Assembly: GCF_009496535.1 (NCBI RefSeq)
Contig: NZ_WIDL01000008.1
Location: 1-64,000 of the forward strand
Length of the DNA: 64,000 bases
Reading direction: 5' to 3'
From: Stenotrophomonas sp. MYb238
Lineage (GTDB): Bacteria > Pseudomonadota > Gammaproteobacteria > Xanthomonadales > Xanthomonadaceae
Shown here: positions 43,901-53,188 of the stretch, piece by piece
Position numbering within the stretch: the first letter of the stretch is position 1
Layout: every line of letters begins with the position of its first letter
The notes under the pieces: model-generated
Database searches by the model: none
What the model was told of the DNA's origin: nothing
What the model saw: only the letters and a program-made list of their open reading frames with translations
Translations under genes and position numbers: made by a program

Positions 43901-46900
43901 ATGGCGTCGGCCAGTCCGGCCAGTTCGGTCGGCTCGACGTCGGCCGGCGCCAGCTCCATCGCCGGGTCCGTCACGGACCCGGTGTCCACGGATGCTTCCA
44001 GCGCGGCGTCATCGCGCTCCAGCGCGGTGCCGGCAGCGTCCATCCCGTCCTGCGCGAGCGGGGTTTCCACCTCGTCCTGCAGCGGGCTGGAAATCTCCAG
44101 TTCCGCTTCGGTCTCGGTGTCGGCGTCTTCCCCGGCCGCGACGCCGGCTTCGGCTTCGTCCGGGGTCTCTTCCGGCCATTCGAAGACCTGCAGCGCGGCC
44201 GTCTCGTCCGCGGCGGCGGAAGGCGCATGCGGTTCCGTGTGCGCGCTTGCCTCCTGCGCCGGGACACCCGCGAACGAGGCCTCCAGAAGCGCCGGATCGA
44301 AATACGCGGAAAGATCGCCGATGCCGGCAAGTTCGCCTGCCACCGGCAGCGGTTCCGGCGCCTGGGTGTCGCCGGCTGCGGTGGCGACCGGCTCGTCCTC
44401 GTCGTCGATGTCCTCGTGCACCAGCGGCGGCCAGCGCACTTCCGGCAGCGCGTCGGCCAGCGCCTGCAGGCGCTCGGCCAGCGGCGCGAACGACGGGATC
44501 AGCGGCGACGGCGCCTGCAGCGCGGTGATGGTGGTGGCCACGGCGGTGGCGGCCTCGCCCAGCGCGGCGACGCCCTCGGCGCTCGGGGTGACGGCATTGG
44601 CGAGCGAGCGTTTCACGAACGACTCGACCGGCGCGGTCACCGCGGTGATCTCCGGCACTTCGGTCATCGCGAAGGCGCCGCTCATGGTGTGCACGGCGCG
44701 CAGCAGTTCCTCGCTCACCGGCTGCGGTTCGGGGCGCGACTGCGACAGCCACGCTTCGACCGTGGCCAGGTGCTGCCCCACTTCGGCTTCGAGGATCTCG
44801 CGCAGCACGCTGTCCACCGAGGCCGGCGTGCCGGTGGTGGCCGGCGTGGCCTCCGCCGGTGCGACGGTGGTGGCGGCCGGAGCGGCAGGGGCGCCGGCGA
44901 CATGGAACGCTTCCTCGCCGGCGGCGATGCGGTCGGCGATGTCCTGCATGCCGAGCACGTCGGCATGGATGCGGCCGTTGTCGCGCAGGGCGGCGTTGAA
45001 CTGCGGCAGCACTTCGAAGGCCTGGCCGACCATGGCCACCACCGCCGGGCTGGCCGGACGGCTGCCGTCGAGCACGCGGTTGAGCATGCTCTCGATCTTC
45101 CAGCTGAACTCGCCCAGCGTGCGCGCGCCGACCAGGCGGCCGCTGCCCTTGAGCGTGTGGAACACGCGGCGCACCGGGCGCAGGCGCTCCATGCTGTCCG
45201 GCGCCGCACGCCAGGCCGGCAGCAGCCGGCCCAGGTTCAGCAGTTCCTCATCGAACTCCTCGATGAATACATCGCGGATGTCCTGGTCGATCTGCTCGGC
45301 ATCGTTGTCGAAACCGCCGTCCATGCCGACGCCCGCGTCCAGCGCCTCGGCGACGGGCGCGGGTGCGGCGGGCGCGGCTTCCGGTGCGGCCGGGGCCGCG
45401 AACGGATCGAAGGACGCGGCGGCCTTGTCCAGCTCGGCCATGAACGCCGCGATCTCGTGGTCCGGCGCGGGCGCTTCGGAAACCGGGCCGCCGCCGGCCG
45501 GCACGGCGGCGGCGACGGCCTGTTCCGGCGCATCCATCGCAGCCGGCGCTTCGTCCTGCTGCGCGGGGGCGGCGGCGGACACGTCCTCGCCCTCCACGCG
45601 CGCGGCGGTCGATGCATCTTCCTCGAGGGTGAACTCGAACGGCGCCGCATCGAACACCGGCGCGTCACTGGTGGCCTGCACGGCAGGCGCGTCGTCCGTC
45701 GGCCCCTGCTCGGCAGCGACCGGATCGAAGGTGGGAAACGCCCGGGCATCGGCCGAAGCATCGACGTCATCCAGCGGCGCGGACTCGCCAGCGGCGGGAT
45801 CGGCCGCAAACGGTTCCAGCGTGATGCCGGCCTGCGGTCCTGCATCCCGTTCCGCGGCGACCGGATCGAAGGCCGCTCCGTCCACCACCGGTTCGTCGGT
45901 TGCGGCAGGTTTGCCGGCCGCATCGCCGGACAGCCATTCCGGCATCGAATAGAGCTCGCCCGCGTCCGAGCGCGGCGCCGCGAAGGACGGCGCCGGTTCG
46001 GCATCCGCCACGACGGAGTCGTCCTCGCTCGTACTGAAGGTCGGGACGGCGTCCGCAACGTCCGTGGCCGGCGCGATGTCGAGCGGCGGCAGCGGCGGCG
46101 GTTCGGCCGCTACCGGCGCCGGACGCGCATGGATGGCCTGGGCGAACACCAGCGGCCGGGCCGGCGCGGCAACGGCCTCATCGCTCGCCGCCTCCGGGGC
46201 ATCGGACGTCGAGGCGACGGGCGCCGTCGCGACGGCCACGTCTTCCGGCGTATCGTCGGCGACCGCGGCCGCAACGGCCGGCGCCGCCATGGCGGGAGCG
46301 GGGATCGCGTCCTCCGGGGCACCCGCCGCGGGCACCGGCCAGTAGCGCAGCGCCTCCAGGCTGCTGCGGGTGATGTCCAGGATTTCCTCGCGGCCGGGGC
46401 GACGTTCGCGCAGCGCCTCGAGGTAGTACTCCAGGCTGGCCATGGCATCGGCCAGGGTGTCCAGCTGACGCCCACCGGGGACGCGCTTGCGCCCGATCAG
46501 TTCGACGCCGATGTACTGGCGCACGCCGTTCATGTAGTCCGCCGGCGTCTGCAGGTCGAGCATGCGCAGCGCGCCGGACACCTCGTCGAGCAGGCGCGGC
46601 ACGTCCTGCAGGCGCGCGTGGTCCCAGTTGGTCTCGATGAAGGCGACGAAGGCTTCGCGCGCGGCACCGAAATTGGCGATGGCCTCGTGCGCCAGCACCT
46701 CCACGGTGCGCCGCGTTTCCACCGCCGCCGGATCCTCGTCGCCGTCCAGGGTGGCGCCGAGGTAGGCGACCTGGTCGTCCAGCGAGGCGTCGACGTAGAG
46801 CAGCGCGCCGGCGATGTCGAGCAGCAGGTTGTCGTCCAGCGGACGTCCGCCGTCCACCACGTCGCGCAGCGCGTCGCGCTGCTGCGCCACGACGCCGCGC

Positions 46901-47571
46901 GCCACGCCCAGCCCCATCACGCCCAGCGTGTCGGCCACGGCGCCCAGTTCGTTGACCTGGGTCTGCAGCCCGGCGGTCTCCCCGCCCAGGCGCACGTGCA
47001 GGTCCAGCGCATCCTTGATGCGCAGCAGTTCTTCCTTGACCGCGTTGCCGACGGTGTCCAGCAGCTCGCGGTTGCGCCCGCTCAGGCTGCCGCGCGCGTG
47101 CTCCAGTTCGGCTTCGCTGGCCTTGCCCGCCTCTGGGTCGAAGGCCAGCAGCACGCCCTCGTTGATGCCCTCGGCCGCGCGCGCGGCGCGGATCTCGTTG
47201 AGCAGCGGCAGCAGCACGATGGGGATGTCGCGGTGGCCGTTCTGCAGGCGTTCCAGGTAATCGGGCAGCAGCACGGTGCCGCGCATCAGCGTGGCGCAGG
47301 CCTCGTCGCGGTCCGGCACGGCGCCGTCGCGCACGGCGTCGGCCAGCAGTTCCAGTTCCTCGGCCACCATGGCCGGGGCATACAGCTCGACCATGCGCAG
47401 CGTGCCCTGCACCTGGTGCAGGTAGCCGGCGCAGAAGCGCATGCGGCTGCTGTCGGCGGGGTCCTCGACGAAGTACTCGATCTCGCTGCGCGCCTGGCGC
47501 AGGGTCTCGTCCAGCTCCGGCTTGACCCAGCCCAGCGCCGCGTGGCTCATCGCATCGCGCAAGGTACTCAT
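40915..47571 (-). CDS. pilL: Hybrid chemosensory histidine kinase PilL (ChpA)
   Basis: Central kinase of the type IV pilus chemosensory array, 2218 residues. An Hpt-like N-terminal region (LHQVQGTLRMVEL, about residue 53) is followed by Hpt boxes HTLKGSG (about 805), HTMSGAF (about 961) and HTLKGGA (about 1434). The CheA core comes next: HATPase LRNSVAHGLE, VADDGAGLD and GRGVGMDVV (about 1815-1900), a CheW domain and a C-terminal receiver (VDDSLTMRK, LLDIEMPRMDGYE; about 2094-2214). Long acidic, low-complexity linkers separate the Hpts, with an EPEPEAEAEA tract near residues 1314-1342. The ATG at 47571 has a GGGGGAG ribosome binding site. The long open frames on the opposite strand are composition shadows. 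Confidence 0.95.
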   Translation of the reverse strand: MSTLRDAMSHAALGWVKPELDETLRQARSEIEYFVEDPADSSRMRFCAGYLHQVQGTLRMVELYAPAMVAEELELLADAVRDGAVPDRDEACATLMRGTVLLPDYLERLQNGHRDIPIVLLPLLNEIRAARAAEGINEGVLLAFDPEAGKASEAELEHARGSLSGRNRELLDTVGNAVKEELLRIKDALDLHVRLGGETAGLQTQVNELGAVADTLGVMGLGVARGVVAQQRDALRDVVDGGRPLDDNLLLDIAGALLYVDASLDDQVAYLGATLDGDEDPAAVETRRTVEVLAHEAIANFGAAREAFVAFIETNWDHARLQDVPRLLDEVSGALRMLDLQTPADYMNGVRQYIGVELIGRKRVPGGRQLDTLADAMASLEYYLEALRERRPGREEILDITRSSLEALRYWPVPAAGAPEDAIPAPAMAAPAVAAAVADDTPEDVAVATAPVASTSDAPEAASDEAVAAPARPLVFAQAIHARPAPVAAEPPPLPPLDIAPATDVADAVPTFSTSEDDSVVADAEPAPSFAAPRSDAGELYSMPEWLSGDAAGKPAATDEPVVDGAAFDPVAAERDAGPQAGITLEPFAADPAAGESAPLDDVDASADARAFPTFDPVAAEQGPTDDAPAVQATSDAPVFDAAPFEFTLEEDASTAARVEGEDVSAAAPAQQDEAPAAMDAPEQAVAAAVPAGGGPVSEAPAPDHEIAAFMAELDKAAASFDPFAAPAAPEAAPAAPAPVAEALDAGVGMDGGFDNDAEQIDQDIRDVFIEEFDEELLNLGRLLPAWRAAPDSMERLRPVRRVFHTLKGSGRLVGARTLGEFSWKIESMLNRVLDGSRPASPAVVAMVGQAFEVLPQFNAALRDNGRIHADVLGMQDIADRIAAGEEAFHVAGAPAAPAATTVAPAEATPATTGTPASVDSVLREILEAEVGQHLATVEAWLSQSRPEPQPVSEELLRAVHTMSGAFAMTEVPEITAVTAPVESFVKRSLANAVTPSAEGVAALGEAATAVATTITALQAPSPLIPSFAPLAERLQALADALPEVRWPPLVHEDIDDEDEPVATAAGDTQAPEPLPVAGELAGIGDLSAYFDPALLEASFAGVPAQEASAHTEPHAPSAAADETAALQVFEWPEETPDEAEAGVAAGEDADTETEAELEISSPLQDEVETPLAQDGMDAAGTALERDDAALEASVDTGSVTDPAMELAPADVEPTELAGLADAMPLSDEVEAVAADEEPQQDEQAQAMDAAVAAQDEQHDGDATGGFDAAISEPLQVEETADVSAPPLDATESMDLPDERIEAAADVAAADVAAESEPEPEPEPEAEAEAEAEAEAEAESEAESKPEPDQFAAAAAALAPLTAPVDDEAAPAPAVDAAAFDAGPLDFDDLDRELVDIFVEEGKDLLDHCDRLISELRSAPEDRELLAGLQRDLHTLKGGARMAGINAIGDLGHGIESLLEAVAASRTEIGRGDVQLLERGFDRLHQLLIRTGAHRAVRMPVDLIEAFEARTAGRGDAPEAALAAYAPSVPALDAGVAPAVEAMPETETTEGGTEPASAEADAIEDASAGTVAASAPAEALPDIAPQPLAATGIAAEPLSAPVVEAQAVDEEGAMRTQEQVRVRADLLDRLVNHAGEVAIYRSRLEQQLGAFRSAMGELDRTNARLRDQLRRLDLETEAQIVARYRREQEQADQAFDPLELDRFSTLQQLSRALNESAADLGGLQGVLDDLSRNYDALLQQQSRVSSELQDGLMRARMVPFDGLVPRLRRVVRQAAQDIGKQVHLNLEGTHGELDRNVLDRMVAPLEHMLRNSVAHGLETPEQRVAAGKPEEGSITLRLRREGSEIVLEVADDGAGLDREAIRRRGEQRGLIQAGEQLDDTQLDSLIFASGFSTSEQVSQLAGRGVGMDVVRNEVRQLGGSVDIHSVRGQGVTFTLRLPQTLAVTQAVFVRIGETTFAVPVASVSGIGRIARERFESGQGGYHYNGEDFALHDLGTLVGQAAAKAEGQPQIPLLLVRAGDLRAAVAIDQVLGNREIVVKPVGLQIASVPGIYGATITGEGNVVVILDVAPLVRRHLAQPQQPVEATVVGQQRHVPLVMVVDDSLTMRKVTGRVLERHNFEVVAARDGVEALERLEERVPDLMLLDIEMPRMDGYELATAMRADPRYREVPIVMITSRSGDKHRQRAFEIGVQRYLGKPYQELDLMRNVYDLLGIARVRE
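43540..43632 (-). repeat. In-frame microsatellite (TTCGGC/TTCAGG type) in pilL
   Basis: A run of hexanucleotide repeats, about eight of TTCGGC and several of TTCAGG (plus-strand reading), encodes alternating Glu-Ala and Glu-Pro in an unstructured linker between Hpt domains of PilL. Because the unit is six bases, changes in copy number keep the frame. Confidence 0.85.
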
Positions 47572-47679
47572 CGCACTCCCCCGTGCAGCATCGTTCGCAT
47601 GCCGTCCGGGCGGCCCTGTTCTGCGGTATGACGACACATCATCTGCTGGTTCCTTTCCATCCCCGCCCGTTCAACCGGT

Positions 47680-49716
47680 TCAGGCCGGAAGCTTGAAGTC
47701 GGCCACCGAACGGCGCAGGTCCGCGGCCAGCTGGTTCAGCTGGCCGAGCGAATCGGCGGTCTGTCCGGCACCCTGCGAGGTCTGGCCGGTGATCTGCCGG
47801 ATCACGCCCATGGTCTGGGTGATGTCGGTAGCGGCGGCAGCCTGCTGGTGGGCGGCGATGGAGATGCTCTTGATCAAGGTGTTGAGCGCGTTGGACACGC
47901 GTTCGATCTCGGTCAGCGCGGTGCCGGCGTCCTCGGCCAGGCGCGCGCCGGACACCACTTCGGCGGTGGTCTGTTCCATCGAGGTGACCGCTTCGTTGGT
48001 ATCGGCCTGGATCGCCTGCACCAGGCCTTCGATCCGTCGGGTCGCGCCGGAGGTGCGTTCGGCCAGTCGCTGCACTTCGTCGGCCACGACCGCGAAGCCG
48101 CGGCCCGCCTCGCCGGCCGATGCCGCCTGCACCGCGGCGTTCAACGCCAGGATGTTGGTCTGCTCGGAAATGTCGTTGATCAGCTCCACGATCGAGCCGA
48201 TTTCCTGCGAGGACTCGCCCAGCCGCTTGATGCGCTTGGAGGTCTCCTGGATCTGGTCGCGGATCTGGTCCATGCCCTGGATGGTCTGGCGCACCACGCC
48301 GGCGCCCTCGGTGGCGATCACCACCGAGCGCTGCGCCACTTCGGCCGACTCGCTGGAGTTGCGCGACACCTGCTCGATGGAGGTCGCGATCTCGCCGATG
48401 CGGTCCGAGGCGCTGGTGATCTCGTCGGCCTGGTGGCCGGCCGCTTCGGCCAGCTGCATGGCGGTGGCCTGGGTTTCCTGCGCCGACACCGCCACCTTGC
48501 TGGAGATGTCGTTGATCGTGGTCACCAGGTGGCGCAGCTCGTCCACGGCGTAGTTGATGGCGTCGGCGATGGCGCCGGTCATGTCCTCGGTCACCGAGGC
48601 CTTCACCGTCAGGTCGCCTTCGCCGAGCGAGCTGATTTCGTCCAGCAGCCGCATGATCGCCTGCTGGTTGCGGCTGTTGAACTCCACCTGGGTCTGGTAG
48701 CGCAGTTCCTGTTCGCGCGAACGGCTGCGCACCGTGCTCCACACGAAGCCGATGATCGACAGCACCGACAGCGCGCCGAACACCACGCTCCACCAGAAGT
48801 TCGGGAAGATGCGGGTGTCGCGGGTGGAACCGAACGCGGAGAAGGCGTCGAACAGCTTGCGGCTGCTGTCCAGCATGCGGTCCGAACCGCTGGCCAGCGC
48901 CGCGGCCGAGGACTGCGCGGCGAACAGGTTGCGCGAGCTGGCCAGGATCGCGTCGGCGTCCTTCTTCATCTTGGTCCACTGGCTGGCCGACTGCTCCAGC
49001 GCCACCTGCGCGTCGGCGTTACGCACCGCGGCGATGCCCAGTTCCTGGTTGCCGGCGCGCAGGCCTTCGAGCACCTGGGTGAACACGGTCATGTCGCGCG
49101 CCAGCGCGTCGCCGGCGCCGCTGGCGCCGGGACCGCCTGCGCGGATCTCGGTGACGCGGCGGGCCATGGAGCCGACCACCACCACCTGCTGCAGGCCGTT
49201 GTAGATCTGCGCCGACTGCGCGCCGCCGGCGGTCATCGCGCGCACCACTTCGTTCAGCTGCGCCTGCAGCTGCGGCACCGCGCCGACGAAGCTGTCGGCG
49301 TTGCCGGCCAGCGCCAGCACCGCCGGCTCGCTGGCCACGATCTGCTCGGCGTTCTTGGACAGCGGCTGCCAGGTTTCGACCAGCTGGCGCAGCGGCGCGG
49401 CCACGCCGGCTTCCTCGCCGAAGCGGCCCTTCAGCTCGCCCACCGTGCGGTCGACCCGGGCGCGGGTGTCCTTGAACGCAGCGTAGGCCTCGCGGTTGCC
49501 GGCCACCGCCTCGCGGCCCTGGTTGGCCAGCTGCTGCGACAGCACCTGCAGGTCGGCCGCGCCGGTGCCCGCGCCGGCCAGGCGGCTGCCCTGCCAGGTC
49601 GCCACGCCGGTGTTGGCGCCGAATACGATCATCGACAGCACCAGCAGGCCCAGCCAGAAATTGGTACCCACGTTGCCAAGCTTGCCGGCCTTGGCGGCGT
49701 CCGGAGCAGTACTCAT
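47680..49716 (-). CDS. pilJ: Methyl-accepting chemotaxis protein PilJ
   Basis: Membrane receptor of the Pil-Chp system, 678 residues. It has a first transmembrane segment ([21 protein letters not shown], about 19-40), a periplasmic helical PilJ-type ligand domain (about 41-305), a second segment ([19 protein letters not shown], about 305-325), HAMP-like sequence and a long cytoplasmic signalling coil. The tip is [41 protein letters not shown]. Glu/Gln methylation-type residues occur, but no dedicated methyltransferase gene is present nearby. It lies between pilI and pilL. Confidence 0.96.
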   Translation of the reverse strand: MSTAPDAAKAGKLGNVGTNFWLGLLVLSMIVFGANTGVATWQGSRLAGAGTGAADLQVLSQQLANQGREAVAGNREAYAAFKDTRARVDRTVGELKGRFGEEAGVAAPLRQLVETWQPLSKNAEQIVASEPAVLALAGNADSFVGAVPQLQAQLNEVVRAMTAGGAQSAQIYNGLQQVVVVGSMARRVTEIRAGGPGASGAGDALARDMTVFTQVLEGLRAGNQELGIAAVRNADAQVALEQSASQWTKMKKDADAILASSRNLFAAQSSAAALASGSDRMLDSSRKLFDAFSAFGSTRDTRIFPNFWWSVVFGALSVLSIIGFVWSTVRSRSREQELRYQTQVEFNSRNQQAIMRLLDEISSLGEGDLTVKASVTEDMTGAIADAINYAVDELRHLVTTINDISSKVAVSAQETQATAMQLAEAAGHQADEITSASDRIGEIATSIEQVSRNSSESAEVAQRSVVIATEGAGVVRQTIQGMDQIRDQIQETSKRIKRLGESSQEIGSIVELINDISEQTNILALNAAVQAASAGEAGRGFAVVADEVQRLAERTSGATRRIEGLVQAIQADTNEAVTSMEQTTAEVVSGARLAEDAGTALTEIERVSNALNTLIKSISIAAHQQAAAATDITQTMGVIRQITGQTSQGAGQTADSLGQLNQLAADLRRSVADFKLPA

Positions 49717-49757
49717 GTTTCGACCTCGGTATCCAATACGGAAAGGCGGGCCCGCGC

Positions 49758-50288
49758 TCAGGCGGCGGCCTGCCGGAATTCAGGCGTGCGCGAGAGCACG
49801 GAAAGCGAGAACACGCCCCAGTCGTGGCCGCCATCGTTGAAGGCGCGCTCGACGAAATGGGCGTAACGGCCCTGGGCGATGTCGCCGGCCGGGACCTGGC
49901 TGGACAGCTCGAAACTGCGCTGCCCATAGAGCTCGTCGATGCTGATGGCGACGTCGCCGCCGGTCTGGCGCATGATCAGCACGCGGTGGCCTTCCTGCTG
50001 GACGGTGCGCTGCCCTTCCAGGAAGTACTTCAGGTCCACCACCGGGAACAGGTTGCCGCGCAGGTTGCCCACGCCCAGCAGCCACGGCTGCGCGCCGGGC
50101 ACCGGCGTGACCGGCGGCATCGGCACGATCTCGACCACCTCGCGGAAATCGGACACCAGGCGCCGGCTGCCGATGCGGTAACCCACGCCGCGCCACACGT
50201 CGGCGGAGAAATGCCGTTCCGGCAGCTGCACCGCGTGCGCCAGGCTGCGCCGCTCGTAGGCCTCGAGGATGTCGAAGGGAGATCGCAT
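49758..50288 (-). CDS. pilI: CheW-like adaptor PilI
   Basis: A 176-residue CheW-domain protein ([50 protein letters not shown]) that couples PilJ to PilL. The ATG at 50288 overlaps the pilH stop (ATGA); the longer open frame upstream is the shadow of pilH. Family and position agree with PilI of Pseudomonas and Xanthomonas. Confidence 0.95.
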   Translation of the reverse strand: MRSPFDILEAYERRSLAHAVQLPERHFSADVWRGVGYRIGSRRLVSDFREVVEIVPMPPVTPVPGAQPWLLGVGNLRGNLFPVVDLKYFLEGQRTVQQEGHRVLIMRQTGGDVAISIDELYGQRSFELSSQVPAGDIAQGRYAHFVERAFNDGGHDWGVFSLSVLSRTPEFRQAAA

Positions 50289-50650
50289 CAACCCACCAGT
50301 TTGTTGATCCGCGCGATCAGGTCGTCCTCGCGCGGCGGCTTGACCACGTAATCCGACGCGCCCTGGCGCATGCCCCAGGCCATGTCGGTCTCCATGCTCT
50401 TGGTGCTGACGATCAGCACCGGAATGCCGCGGGTGGCCTCGTCGCGCGACAGCGCGCGGGTGGCCTGGAAGCCGCTCATGCCGGGCAGCACGACGTCCAT
50501 CAGCACCAGCTGCGGCGTCTGGCTGCGCGCCATCTGCAGGCCATCCTCGGCGTTGTCGGTGGCGAGCACTTCGTGCCCGGCCTTTTCCAGCCATTGCGTG
50601 AACACCGCCCGGTCGGTCGGTGAGTCCTCGATCAACAGGATTCGAGCCAT
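50288..50650 (-). CDS. pilH: Response regulator PilH
   Basis: Single-domain CheY-like receiver of 120 residues: ILLIEDSPTDRAVF with the acidic pocket, the phosphorylation site LVLMDVVLPGMSG (Asp near residue 52), Thr/Ser in VLIVSTKS and the Lys in YVVKPPRE. It is one of two receivers in the Pil-Chp system, thought to counterbalance PilG. The ATG at 50650 gives the canonical N-terminus. It follows pilG by 16 bases and overlaps pilI. Confidence 0.95.
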   Translation of the reverse strand: MARILLIEDSPTDRAVFTQWLEKAGHEVLATDNAEDGLQMARSQTPQLVLMDVVLPGMSGFQATRALSRDEATRGIPVLIVSTKSMETDMAWGMRQGASDYVVKPPREDDLIARINKLVG

Positions 50651-50666
50651 GTGCCTTACCCCCTGG

Positions 50667-51068
50667 TCAGGCGTTGACGTATGTGCGGATGGCACCCAGC
50701 AGTTCTTCGCGCGTGAAGGGCTTGGTCAGGTACTGCTCGGAGCCGACGATGCGCCCGCGCGCCTTGTCGAACAGGCCGTCCTTGGAGGACAGCATGATCA
50801 CCGGCGTGGACTTGAAGAGCTGGTTGCCCTTGATCAGCGCGCAGGTCTGGTAGCCGTCCAGCCGCGGCATCATGATGTCGACGAAGATGATCTGCGGCTG
50901 CTGGTCGGCGATCTTGGCCAGTGCCTCGAAGCCGTCGGTCGCGGTCACGACCTCGCAGCCTTCGCGCTTGAGCAGTGTCTCGGCGGTACGCCGGATGGTC
51001 TTCGAATCGTCGATGACCATCACCTTCAGCCCTGCGAGTTCCCCACCCGCAGCCATGTTTTCAACCAT
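50667..51068 (-). CDS. pilG: Response regulator PilG
   Basis: Single-domain CheY-like receiver of 133 residues with VMVIDDSKTIRRTAETLLKREGCEVV, phosphoacceptor IIFVDIMMPRLDGYQTCALIKG (Asp about 65), SSKDGLFD and LTKPFTRE. PilG drives type IV pilus extension in related bacteria. The ATG at 51068 has a GGGGAAA ribosome binding site; ATG 51056 is an alternative. It is the first gene of the Pil-Chp operon and divergent from gshB. Confidence 0.96.
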   Translation of the reverse strand: MVENMAAGGELAGLKVMVIDDSKTIRRTAETLLKREGCEVVTATDGFEALAKIADQQPQIIFVDIMMPRLDGYQTCALIKGNQLFKSTPVIMLSSKDGLFDKARGRIVGSEQYLTKPFTREELLGAIRTYVNA

Positions 51069-51125
51069 TGCGATTTCCCCGGGCGCGCAGCGCGCCATCT
51101 GTGCGTGGTGCTGCTGCGAAAGCGG

Positions 51126-51156
51126 TCTATATCCCAGTCCGGCCGCAAACTGTCAA
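51126..51156 (-). promoter_or_regulatory. Promoter of the pil-chp operon
   Basis: On the minus strand a perfect TTGACA (51151-51156) is followed by GATATA (51128-51133, spacing 17) or TATAGA (51126-51131, spacing 19). It lies about 60 bases before the pilG ATG. Confidence 0.6.
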
Positions 51157-51318
51157 GGGCCGCTACCAGCGCGGGGCCGTCGCCGCGCGCAGTGTGACCT
51201 CCATCGCAGTCGTTGCGCCGGGCCATTCAGCCGCGCAACGCTCCGGGCCGCGCATGGCGCTGGGCGCCCGTCGCGCCGGGAGGCTACCATCGCCGCCTGA
51301 CCCGAAAGGCCGTGGATC

Positions 51319-52266
51319 ATGCTGGACGTCATCGTGGTGATGGACCCCATCGCCCAAATCAAGATCGCCAAGGACACCACCTTCGCCATGCTGCTGGAAG
51401 CACAGCGGCGCGGCCACCGCCTGCATTACGTGCGCCCCGGCGGACTGGCGCTGGAAGGCGGTGCCGCCGTGGCCGAGACCGCACCGCTGCAGGTGCGCGA
51501 CGACCCGGCCGGCTGGTTCACGCTGGGCGATTACGCCCGCACCGCGTTCGGTCCCGGCCAGATCGTGCTGATGCGCAAGGATCCGCCGTTCGACGGCGAA
51601 TTCCTCTACGACACCCAGGTGCTGTCGGTGGCGCAGGCCGCCGGCGCCTGCGTGGTCAACGATCCGCAGGGGTTGCGCGACTACAACGAGAAGCTGGCCG
51701 CGCTGCTGTTCCCGGAGTGCTGCCCACCGACCCTGGTCAGCCGCAGCGCGGCCGCGCTCAAGGCCTTCGCGCTCGAACACGGGCAGGTCGTGCTCAAGCC
51801 GCTGGACGGCATGGGCGGGCGCTCGATCTTCCGCAGCGGCACCGGCGACCCCAATCTCAACGTCATCCTGGAGACACTCACCGACGGCGGCCGCCGGCTG
51901 GCGCTGGCGCAGCGCTTCATCCCCGACATCAGCGCCGGCGACAAGCGCATCCTGCTGATCGACGGCGAACCGGTGGACTACTGCCTGGCGCGCATCCCGC
52001 AGGGCGACGAGTTCCGCGGCAACCTCGCCGCCGGCGGCCGCGGCGAAGGCCGCCCGCTGAGCGAGCGCGATCGCTGGATCGCCGCCCAGGTCGGCCCGGA
52101 GATGAAGCGCCGCGGCATGCGCTTCGTCGGCCTGGACGTGATCGGCGACTACCTCACCGAGGTCAACGTCACCAGCCCGACCTGCGCCCGCGAGCTCGAC
52201 GCCCAGTTCGGGCTGAACATCGCCGGCCAGCTGTTCGACGCGATCGAGGCCGGCCTGCCGCGATGA
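51319..52266 (+). CDS. gshB: Glutathione synthetase
   Basis: ATP-grasp ligase that joins glycine to gamma-glutamylcysteine. The 315-residue protein starts LDVIVVMDPIAQIKIAKDTTFAMLLEAQRRGH and has the GshB features QVVLKPLDGMGGRSIFR, IPDISAGDKRILLIDGEPVDYCLARIP, LDVIGDYLTEVNVTSPT. Length and motifs are typical. Its stop overlaps the tonB start (ATGA), and it is divergent from pilG, a conserved xanthomonad arrangement. Confidence 0.97.
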   Translation: MLDVIVVMDPIAQIKIAKDTTFAMLLEAQRRGHRLHYVRPGGLALEGGAAVAETAPLQVRDDPAGWFTLGDYARTAFGPGQIVLMRKDPPFDGEFLYDTQVLSVAQAAGACVVNDPQGLRDYNEKLAALLFPECCPPTLVSRSAAALKAFALEHGQVVLKPLDGMGGRSIFRSGTGDPNLNVILETLTDGGRRLALAQRFIPDISAGDKRILLIDGEPVDYCLARIPQGDEFRGNLAAGGRGEGRPLSERDRWIAAQVGPEMKRRGMRFVGLDVIGDYLTEVNVTSPTCARELDAQFGLNIAGQLFDAIEAGLPR

Positions 52267-53153
52267 GCGCCCCCGCCGATGCCCTGCCGCCGCCGGCGCG
52301 GGTCACCGAACAACAGCGGCTGGGCGCCACGCTGGCGCTGTCGCTGCTGGTGCACGGCCTGCTGATCGCGGGCGTGGGCTTCGCGGTCGGCGGCACCGCG
52401 CCGCTGGTGCCGACGCTGGACGTGATCTTCAGCCAGACCAGCACGCCGCTGACGCCGAAGCAGGCCGACTTCCTGGCCCAGGCCAACCAGCAGGGCGGCG
52501 GCGACCACGACAGGCCGCAGCGTCCGCGCGACAGCCAGGCCGGCATCGTGCCGCAGCCCGAGGACGGACTGGCGCCGGTGCCGACCCGGCGCCGGGACGC
52601 GGCGGTTCCGCCGCCGCCGCAGGCGCGCGTGGTCAGCAGCGCGCAGGGCGAACAGGTCGTCGCCGAGGCGCAGTCGCGGCCGCTGCCCGAACGTCCCGAC
52701 AGCAACGCGCCGATGACCGCGCGCGAGCAGCGCGACGCGGAAATGGCGCGGTTGGCCGCCGAAGTGCACCTGCGCTCGGAGCAGTACGCCAAGCGCCCGA
52801 ACCGCAAGTTCGTCTCGGCCAGCACCCGCGAATACGCCTACGCCAACTACCTGCGCGCCTGGGTGGACCGCGCCGAGCGCGTGGGCAACCTGAACTACCC
52901 CGACGAAGCGCGCCAGCGCCGCCTCGGCGGCCAGGTGGTCATCACCGTGGGCGTGCGCCGCGACGGCAGCGTGGAAAGCAGCCGCATCCTGCGCAGCAGC
53001 GGCACGCCGCTGCTGGACGCCGCCGCGCTGCGGGTGGTGGAACTGGCCCAGCCGTTCCCGCCCCTGCCCCGCACCACCGAAGACATCGACATCCTCCAGG
53101 TCACCCGCACCTGGGTGTTCCTGCCCGGCGGCCAGCTGCACGACGACCGCTGA
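52263..53153 (+). CDS. tonB: Energy transducer TonB
   Basis: Couples the proton motive force to outer-membrane receptors. The 296-residue protein has one N-terminal transmembrane helix containing the conserved SLLVHGLLIAGVGF, a charged and proline-containing periplasmic linker, and a C-terminal TonB domain (YANYLRAWVDRAERVGNLNYPDEARQRRLGGQVVITVGVRRDGSVESSRILRSSG, PLLDAAALRVVELAQPFPP). It has few Pro-Glu/Pro-Lys repeats compared with E. coli TonB. No exbB/exbD genes adjoin it. It overlaps gshB. Receptors encoded elsewhere in the window may use it. Confidence 0.9.
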   Translation: MSAPADALPPPARVTEQQRLGATLALSLLVHGLLIAGVGFAVGGTAPLVPTLDVIFSQTSTPLTPKQADFLAQANQQGGGDHDRPQRPRDSQAGIVPQPEDGLAPVPTRRRDAAVPPPPQARVVSSAQGEQVVAEAQSRPLPERPDSNAPMTAREQRDAEMARLAAEVHLRSEQYAKRPNRKFVSASTREYAYANYLRAWVDRAERVGNLNYPDEARQRRLGGQVVITVGVRRDGSVESSRILRSSGTPLLDAAALRVVELAQPFPPLPRTTEDIDILQVTRTWVFLPGGQLHDDR

Positions 53154-53154
53154 A

Positions 53155-53186
53155 GCGGGAGCGCCAGCGGCCGCCGGCGCTCCCGC
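53155..53186. terminator. Bidirectional terminator hairpin between tonB and the S9 peptidase
   Basis: Eleven-base perfect stem GCGGGAGCGCC/GGCGCTCCCGC with a ten-base loop, directly after the tonB stop and three bases from the end of the convergent peptidase gene. It lacks a T-run. Confidence 0.55.
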
Positions 53187-53188
53187 GC

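Noticed and set aside
42677-45952. A 1091-codon Ser/Ala-rich plus-strand frame inside pilL
   Set aside because: Composition is that of the reversed acidic linkers of PilL; no signal peptide, ribosome binding site or family motif.
40294-47631. A 2445-codon open frame on the plus strand, antisense to pilL
   Set aside because: It is a high-GC shadow. Its Ala/Gly/Arg/His-rich composition lacks domains, while the minus strand encodes a complete PilL kinase.
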